Below, one piece after another: positions 31,381 to 37,248 of a stretch of DNA of 37,248 nucleotides (positions are counted from its first letter, which is position 1; each line of letters opens with the position of its first letter). The stretch is from NCBI GenBank assembly GCA_028293645.1, contig JAQGOK010000193.1, positions 1 to 37,248 on the forward strand, given 5' to 3'. The translations under genes and the position numbers were made by a program. The stretch comes from Chthoniobacter sp. (GTDB lineage Bacteria > Verrucomicrobiota > Verrucomicrobiia > Chthoniobacterales > Chthoniobacteraceae). Below the pieces are notes generated by a model. That model worked only from the letters and a program-made list of their open reading frames with translations, was not told the DNA's origin and did not search any database.

Positions 31381-34197
31381 CTACGCAGGACTCAGATCCG
31401 TCAGCACCGCGACCGGGAAGTCGGCGAGGATGCTGGCGAGCGAGAGGTTGGTGTCCGCCGCATGTTCGCGACCGGTGAAGAGATCGCGCCAGACCTCGCC
31501 GACCGAGCTGAGCGGGAGTTCCGTGTCCTGCCAGCGCTCACCGATCGGCGGAAATCCCACGCGGGAGGAAAGCCGGGGCACGATCACCAGCAGCCGTTTG
31601 CCCGCGACTTCGCGCCGGAAGGCGACGCAGCACGCGCTGAATTTGCCGGTGGCTTCAATCGGTTGGTAGCTGCCTCCGGCGAAGAGCTCCGGATGTTCGC
31701 GGCGGAAGCGGAGAAGCTTGTGCGTGATGAAAAGTTTGATGCGCCCATCACGCCAATGCTCGAGCAACTCCGCCGGCGCGGCGGTTTCCCCGAGCGCTGA
31801 AAGCTGATCACGCCGCGAGGCGTAATCGACTGGCCGCCGGTTATCCGGATCGACCAGGCTGAAGTCCCACATCTCGGAACCCTGATACATGTCCGGCACG
31901 CCGGGCACGGTGAGTTTCAGGACGACCTGCGACAGCGAGTTGATCGCGCCGAGTTGGGCGACGCGTTCAGCCAGCGGCTCGAAGGCGGCAAGGAAGCGGT
32001 TGCGGCGCCCGGGCTTCAGGATCGCCGCGGCGAACTCGCTGACCGCCTGATCCCACGTCTCATTTGGCTGAATCCAACTGCTGTTCACCTTCGCTTCGTG
32101 CAGCGCTTTCACGAGATAAGCCTGGATCCGCTCGATGTAAGTCGCGCGTTCCGCGTCGTTCATCGGCGCCAATGGCCAGCTCCCGAGCAGGCTTTGATAA
32201 AGCAGGTATTCCTCGTTCGCGTCCGGCGCGCCTTCGCCGTCGATTTCCCGCTGCAGTTTGAGATTCAGCGTGTGCCAGCGACGGGCAGCCCGTGCCCACT
32301 CCTGCGGGATCTCGGAAAGCGCCGCGATCCGCGCGCGCATGTCTTCCGAGCGCTTCGTGTCGTGAGTCGAAGTCGCGAGCAGCGAGTGCGGAAAGTCGTT
32401 CAACCGCGTCGCGTTTTGTCGGTGAAACAGTTCCAGCGCGGTGCCAAACGTCGCGGGCTCACCGCCGACTTCGTTCAAAGCGACGAGCCGGTTGTAAACG
32501 TAGAAGGCCGTGTCCTCGACCCCCTTTGCCGTGATCGGCCCAGTGCATTGCTGGAATTTTAGCACAAAGGTGGCGCGCAGCTCTTCATCGACCGGATGCG
32601 GATTGTCCGCAGGCGGCAGCAACACATCGCGCAGGAAGTCGAACACGGTGAGTTCCAGCGCTGGATTCCGACGACGCGCCGCGGCAAGGGCGCGGGCGAT
32701 GATCCGGGTGTCCTTGGAATCGGCTGGTTCTCCCGGAACCAGATACGTGCGGTAAACCGGGAAGCAGGCGATCACCTCGCGCACCGCCGTGGTCAGCGCG
32801 TTGACGGTAAAGTCGCGGTACCAGCGGTGGCTCTCGGAGAGCCGATTCAAGAGCTGACCCAGCGCGTTGACTTCACTCGCCATCGAGACCTGCATGACCA
32901 GCCGTTTGCTCCGGTAAACGATTTCATGGAAATCGAGGCCGAAGCCGATGAACCGTTTGTAGCTCTCCGTCATCATCCGTTCGGCATCGCGATCAATGAG
33001 CACGCCGCCGACTTCGGCCGCGAATTCATAGCCCGTCGTGCCGTGGATCGGCCAACCCGTGCGGAGGTGCTCACCGGCGCCGAGGATCTTTTCCACGAGC
33101 AAATAGATCGCGTTTTGATCCGCGGGTAGCTGGCGGGCGAGCGCCGCCTGCTTTTGCAATTGCGCGAGATACTCGCGCGGATTCGCGAGGCCATCGATGT
33201 GATCAATGCGCACACCGGAGACGTGGCCTGCGGCGATCAGTTCGAGCAGGAGCCGATGCGCGGCTTCAAAGACCTCAGGCAGCTCCATGCGGATCGCTGC
33301 CAGCGTGTTCACGTCGAAAAACCGCCGGTAGTTGATTTCCTCCGCGGCGGTCTTCCACGAACTCAGCCGATACGGCTGCTCGTCGATCAACGCATCCAGC
33401 CGGTCGAAGCTCGTCGAGTTCGGCGCGTTCAGCTCGGCGATCGCCTGCTGAATGGCGTCCGCAACCGCGGGCACTTCGCCGCACAAGCGAATCAGGCGGT
33501 CGCGGATCACCTGCTTTTCCCGGGTCCGCTCCGCGATCTTTTGTGGATCTGTTTCGGTCCGCGGTGGCAGGTGGTCGAGCGCGCTGATGATGCTCGCAAG
33601 TTCCGGTGGAACCTCATCCCCGAGCAATTCGGCAGCGGGCTGCAGGATCCGTCGGGTGGTACGCGGCGCAATCGGCAGCCGCAGGCTATAAACCTTCAGC
33701 TCAAAGTTTCCGTCGCGGTATTCGAGCTGAAACTCTCCCTTCTCGAGCATCCGTCCGTACTGCTCGCCCAACGTCGGGAGCAGAACTTTACTCTCCAGCT
33801 CCCGCTTCAGCGGATGCCAGTCGATGTCAAAAAACCGCGCATAGGGCGAACTCGGACCGTTCTCGAGCACGTCGAGCCACCAGCGGTTCTGCGACTCAGC
33901 GATGCCCATGTGGTTCGGCACGAAGTCAACCACCAGCGACATCCCGCGCTGCTTCAGCTCCGCCGAGAACGCTTCAAATTCCTCTCGCGAACCAACCTCC
34001 GGGTTGAACTCGTTGTGATCGACGACGTCGTAACCGTGCGTGCTTCCGGGCGTCGCTTTGAAGAACGGCGACGCATAGACATGGCTGATCCCGAGGTCGT
34101 GCAAATACGGCACGAGTTCGCGTGCGTGTTGAAATGTGAAGCCTTGGTGAAACTGGAAGCGGTAGGTCGCGCTCGGGATGGAGATTTGCGAATTCAT
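31381..34197 (-). CDS. treY: Malto-oligosyltrehalose synthase
   Basis: A 938-residue GH13 enzyme that rearranges the reducing-end alpha-1,4 link of malto-oligosaccharides to alpha,alpha-1,1, the first step of the TreY/TreZ trehalose pathway, in the cytoplasm. The start [20 protein letters not shown] matches the family, with [31 protein letters not shown] following. GH13 motifs: region I DFVPNHMG, region [12 protein letters not shown] with the nucleophile Asp at 332, and a later [14 protein letters not shown] and [16 protein letters not shown] segment characteristic of TreY. The C-terminal part ([31 protein letters not shown]) is also typical. Bacterial TreYs are usually about 700-850 residues, so this one is somewhat long, with extra sequence around residues 160-300. 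TreZ is not in the window, while TreS begins at 36246. A LuxR-type regulator lies 90 bases upstream on the same strand. Confidence 0.96.
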   Translation of the reverse strand: MNSQISIPSATYRFQFHQGFTFQHARELVPYLHDLGISHVYASPFFKATPGSTHGYDVVDHNEFNPEVGSREEFEAFSAELKQRGMSLVVDFVPNHMGIAESQNRWWLDVLENGPSSPYARFFDIDWHPLKRELESKVLLPTLGEQYGRMLEKGEFQLEYRDGNFELKVYSLRLPIAPRTTRRILQPAAELLGDEVPPELASIISALDHLPPRTETDPQKIAERTREKQVIRDRLIRLCGEVPAVADAIQQAIAELNAPNSTSFDRLDALIDEQPYRLSSWKTAAEEINYRRFFDVNTLAAIRMELPEVFEAAHRLLLELIAAGHVSGVRIDHIDGLANPREYLAQLQKQAALARQLPADQNAIYLLVEKILGAGEHLRTGWPIHGTTGYEFAAEVGGVLIDRDAERMMTESYKRFIGFGLDFHEIVYRSKRLVMQVSMASEVNALGQLLNRLSESHRWYRDFTVNALTTAVREVIACFPVYRTYLVPGEPADSKDTRIIARALAAARRRNPALELTVFDFLRDVLLPPADNPHPVDEELRATFVLKFQQCTGPITAKGVEDTAFYVYNRLVALNEVGGEPATFGTALELFHRQNATRLNDFPHSLLATSTHDTKRSEDMRARIAALSEIPQEWARAARRWHTLNLKLQREIDGEGAPDANEEYLLYQSLLGSWPLAPMNDAERATYIERIQAYLVKALHEAKVNSSWIQPNETWDQAVSEFAAAILKPGRRNRFLAAFEPLAERVAQLGAINSLSQVVLKLTVPGVPDMYQGSEMWDFSLVDPDNRRPVDYASRRDQLSALGETAAPAELLEHWRDGRIKLFITHKLLRFRREHPELFAGGSYQPIEATGKFSACCVAFRREVAGKRLLVIVPRLSSRVGFPPIGERWQDTELPLSSVGEVWRDLFTGREHAADTNLSLASILADFPVAVLTDLSPA

Positions 34198-34287
34198 GAA
34201 AGACCGGTGTTTGTCCGCGACACTTCGCCCGTGCCGCGAAGCGCGGCTGTGTCAGACGACTCGCCTTCGAACCTGACTTGCCGCTTT

Positions 34288-34986
34288 CTACCCTTGCTCC
34301 TGAGCGACCCAATCGATGGCGAAGCGCACCATCTCGCCCGCATCCTTAAAGCCCAGCTTCTCTTTGATGTGCGCGCGATGCGTCTCGATCGTCTTGATGC
34401 TGAGATGCAGTTCGTTGGCGATCTCGCGAGTGCCAAACCCTTTACCGAGCAACTGCAGCACTTCCAACTCGCGATCCGAAAGCTTGTCCACCGGAGAGCC
34501 CATTCCCCCTTCCAGTGATTGGATGGCTTTGAAAACGAGCCGCTCGCTGAAGCGCGGGCTGACATAGACATCGCCAGAGATCACTTTGCGCAGAGCCGCG
34601 ATCACGCTGGTCATGGCTTCTGCTTTCATGAGGTAACCCTTGGCGCCCGCACGCAGCGAACGAAGCGCGTAAAGCGACTCGTCATGCATGGAGAGCATCA
34701 GGATTCCGAGCTTCGGCTGCTCGGCTACCATCGACTTGACCAACTCGATGCCGTTCGTTCCCGGTAAAGAGATGTCCACCAGAGCGACGTCCGGGTTGAG
34801 CCGGCGCATCGCTTCCAAAGCGGCTGGCGCGTTCTCCGCCTCACCGCAAACGACGAGATCTGGTTGTTCGGCGAGAAGCGCCGCGATTCCACGGCGAAAG
34901 ACAGGGTGATCGTCGACAATCAAAATGCGCTTCTGCCTGGCCTCGACGGCCGGTGTTTCTTTCTGTTCTGCCTCAAGAGCGTGCAT
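34288..34986 (-). CDS. LuxR/NarL-type response regulator
   Basis: A 232-residue two-component regulator. The receiver (20-140) has D25-D26, phospho-acceptor D71 in VALVDISLPG, and the switch/lysine in LMLSMHDES and GYLMKAE. A linker with SPRFSERLVFKAIQ leads to the LuxR-type helix-turn-helix (about 170-220): LSDRELEVLQLLGKGFGTREIANELHLSIKTIETHRAHIKEKLGF. The cognate kinase is not adjacent. The gene is first in the leftward run that continues with treY 90 bases downstream, so it may control trehalose synthesis, though that is inference from position. Two inverted repeats in its upstream region (35032-35047 and 35059-35081) could be binding sites for it. Confidence 0.95.
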   Translation of the reverse strand: MHALEAEQKETPAVEARQKRILIVDDHPVFRRGIAALLAEQPDLVVCGEAENAPAALEAMRRLNPDVALVDISLPGTNGIELVKSMVAEQPKLGILMLSMHDESLYALRSLRAGAKGYLMKAEAMTSVIAALRKVISGDVYVSPRFSERLVFKAIQSLEGGMGSPVDKLSDRELEVLQLLGKGFGTREIANELHLSIKTIETHRAHIKEKLGFKDAGEMVRFAIDWVAQEQG

Positions 34987-35031
34987 AGGTTTGGAAAAAC
35001 TCTGATCCCTCTCTAAGGCTGTATCGGCGCA

Positions 35032-35047
35032 ACGCGAAGTTTCGCGT
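35032..35047. promoter_or_regulatory. Perfect palindrome upstream of the LuxR-type regulator
   Basis: ACGCGAA-GT-TTCGCGT, two 7-base arms around a 2-base centre, lies 46 bases before the regulator's start codon. Its size and symmetry suit a dimeric DNA-binding protein such as the regulator itself, but no copies elsewhere in the window were identified by eye. Confidence 0.45.
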
Positions 35048-35058
35048 CTGCGTCAAAC

Positions 35059-35081
35059 GAGCTTTGAGAGCGACGAAGCTC
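35059..35081. repeat. Short inverted repeat in the regulator/SRPBCC intergenic region
   Basis: GAGCTT (35059-35064) and AAGCTC (35076-35081) are separated by 11 bases. It lies between the leftward regulator and the rightward SRPBCC gene and might be part of a control region. It is short enough to be chance. Confidence 0.3.
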
Positions 35082-35213
35082 CCGAGCAAAGTAGCTTTGG
35101 CAACAGGACAAGCATCGGTGATCAGGCTGGCCGTCGGCTAGGGTCCGCGTCCCACGGCCCGGAGGAACGATCCATCCAAGTCAGCATCGCGAAATTCAAC
35201 CAGCACTCATTTT

Positions 35214-35663
35214 ATGGAACGCATCGAAAAATCCGTGGAAGTCCAGACACCGGTGAGCATCGCTTACAATCAATGGACGCAGTTTGAGGAGTTTCCGAAA
35301 TTCATGCAGGGAATTGAGGAAGTGCGGCAACTCGACGAGAAGCGCCTGTTCTGGCGCGCCAGCATCTGGGGCCAGACGCCGGAATGGGAGGCGGAAATCC
35401 TCGAACAGATCCCGGATCGCAGAATCGCCTGGCGCAGTGTTACGGGCCATCCGAACGCCGGCGCAGTAAGTTTCGAGGCGCTCGGGCCGGATCGCACCCG
35501 CGTCACGCTCGCGCTCGATTACGAGCCACTGGGCGCGGTGGAAAAACTCGGAGATATGCTCGGGCTACTCAGTGCGCGAGTGGAAGGCGACCTCGAGCGG
35601 TTCCGCGAGTTCATCGAGACCCGCGGCGCGGAGACTGGCGCTTGGCGAGGCGAGATTCGCTGA
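35214..35663 (+). CDS. SRPBCC-family (polyketide-cyclase/dehydrase-like) protein
   Basis: A 149-residue protein with the START-like fold seen in Coq10/polyketide cyclase families. Typical features are the N-terminal MERIEKSVEVQTPVSIAYNQWTQFEEFPKFMQGIEEV, the beta-strand WRASIWGQTPEWEAEILEQIPDRRIAWRS, GHPNAGAVSFEALGPDRTRVTLALDYEP and a long C-terminal helix (ARVEGDLERFREFIETR). The cavity could hold a hydrophobic ligand. The common genomic setting of this subfamily is stress- or envelope-related, but no ligand can be named. It is divergent from the LuxR-type regulator (227-base gap). Its stop is separated by one base from the convergent small gene at 35665-36069. Confidence 0.9.
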   Translation: MERIEKSVEVQTPVSIAYNQWTQFEEFPKFMQGIEEVRQLDEKRLFWRASIWGQTPEWEAEILEQIPDRRIAWRSVTGHPNAGAVSFEALGPDRTRVTLALDYEPLGAVEKLGDMLGLLSARVEGDLERFREFIETRGAETGAWRGEIR

Positions 35664-35664
35664 G

Positions 35665-36069
35665 TTAATTCTCGTCGTGCAGCCGGTGGCCGGAACCGCG
35701 GAGCGACCCGGCGCTCCGATTCCTGAGGCGCCCGTCTGGGGGAAGAGAAGGTGTCTCCCGATTCTCCGAATCCGCAGCAGGCTCGCCGTCCACCATCCGG
35801 AGGACGCGTTCCCAATCCTTCCAAGCTTCGTCGGAAACCAACGGATCGCCCGGATGCACCCAAAGCTCAGGTCCGCTGTGACATCCGCGGGTCGGACACT
35901 CGAGCCGAACGTTCGAGTCCTGACCCGTTTTCACCCGGACCTCAGCGCCTTCGAACACGCGCTCGCAGATCACACACCGCCGACGCTCGCGGCACGAGGT
36001 CCAGCTTCGGATGGGATCGCAGCGCGAGAGCAGGCTGAGAAGTTGAGCGTCGCTCGGGTCAGAAGACAT
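35665..36069 (-). CDS. Small zinc-ribbon-like protein of unknown function
   Basis: A 134-residue protein, start ATG at 36069. The pattern C32-x2-C35 ([12 protein letters not shown]) followed by C58-x4-C63 ([11 protein letters not shown]) looks like a treble-clef or zinc-ribbon site, and is followed by [23 protein letters not shown], a conserved-looking helix. The C-terminal third is Arg/Ser-rich and probably disordered. I do not recognise a named family but judge the frame real from the ligand spacing and the conserved W/P segment. It is nearly abutting the convergent SRPBCC gene, which implies overlapping 3' ends. Confidence 0.65.
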   Translation of the reverse strand: MSSDPSDAQLLSLLSRCDPIRSWTSCRERRRCVICERVFEGAEVRVKTGQDSNVRLECPTRGCHSGPELWVHPGDPLVSDEAWKDWERVLRMVDGEPAADSENRETPSLPPDGRLRNRSAGSLRGSGHRLHDEN

Positions 36070-36150
36070 TGGGGTTCGGGGGAAGCCGTAGCAGCGCAGG
36101 TGCCAGAGGCGCCACTGAGCAGACTAGCGGCCCTCGCTGTCCGTGCGAGT

Positions 36151-36231
36151 CAGGGCCTGCCCTGCCGGGGGCATGCGTCACCACCCCGAGCACTCCACGC
36201 AACGCAATGCGCGCGCTTCGGGAGGCGCGCA
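36151..36231 (+). other. Two hairpins upstream of treS
   Basis: CAGGGC-CT-GCCCTG at 36151-36164 and TGCGCGC...GCGCGCA at 36208-36231 (10-base loop) lie in the 176-base gap before treS. The second ends 14 bases before the treS start codon and would partly hide its leader in RNA. No promoter can be assigned. Confidence 0.4.
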
Positions 36232-36245
36232 CGTTTCCGACAGGA

Positions 36246-37248
<1,003 letters not shown>

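Noticed and set aside
33154-34518. A 454-codon plus-strand frame antisense to treY and the regulator
   Set aside because: Antisense to two strongly supported genes and without a recognisable domain.

Overview
This window looks like a chromosomal segment of a high-GC, Gram-negative bacterium, most likely a Verrucomicrobiota member of the Chthoniobacterales/Spartobacteria or Opitutus type. That placement is inferred from gene content: a cytochrome-c-like CxxCH domain fused to a formylglycine-enzyme-like domain, a Tat-exported Gfo/Idh oxidoreductase, two DUF5069 proteins, a DUF6572-like protein, a multiheme CxxCH protein and a FecR protein with a beta-helix-like passenger. Many genes have exported N-termini, and strong Shine-Dalgarno sites are rare. 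I see no prophage, insertion sequence, CRISPR array or rRNA. One tRNA gene (Thr, CGT) is present.

Layout. 1-3.6 kb: minus-strand genes for a VanW-family protein (cut by the window edge), a secreted NHL propeller and a secreted protein of unknown function. 3.7-7.2 kb: plus-strand yeast-type cytosine deaminase, CxxCH/FGE-like fusion and Tat-exported Gfo/Idh oxidoreductase, ending in a good terminator. 7.2-11.3 kb: ApbE flavinyltransferase (minus), divergent from a pair of exported M16 peptidases of which only the first keeps the zinc motif.

11.4-19.6 kb: a two-sided signalling locus. An outer-membrane beta-barrel gene, a FecR/beta-helix gene and a single-domain receiver gene run to the left. 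A CHASE2 histidine kinase and a REC-PAS-kinase-REC hybrid, overlapping by ATGA, run to the right. No DNA-binding output is encoded there. This is the best candidate for a coherent, poorly described system in the window.

19.7-27.5 kb: a Ski2-like helicase with a DUF3516-type C-terminus, an exported protein-L-isoaspartate methyltransferase, a DUF5069 protein, tRNA-Thr, a quinone oxidoreductase, a DUF6572-like protein, a second DUF5069 protein and a receiver/metallo-beta-lactamase fusion.

27.5-35 kb: an uninterrupted minus-strand run, in transcription order LuxR-type response regulator, TreY, YkgJ-type cysteine-cluster protein, exported NTF2-like protein, Gfo/Idh oxidoreductase, five-heme cytochrome and a 37-residue cysteine-rich lipoprotein. 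35.2 kb to the end: a SRPBCC protein, a zinc-ribbon-like small protein and the start of a trehalose synthase (TreS) gene. TreY and TreS on either side of a response regulator point to alpha-glucan/trehalose metabolism, plausibly for osmotic or desiccation tolerance.
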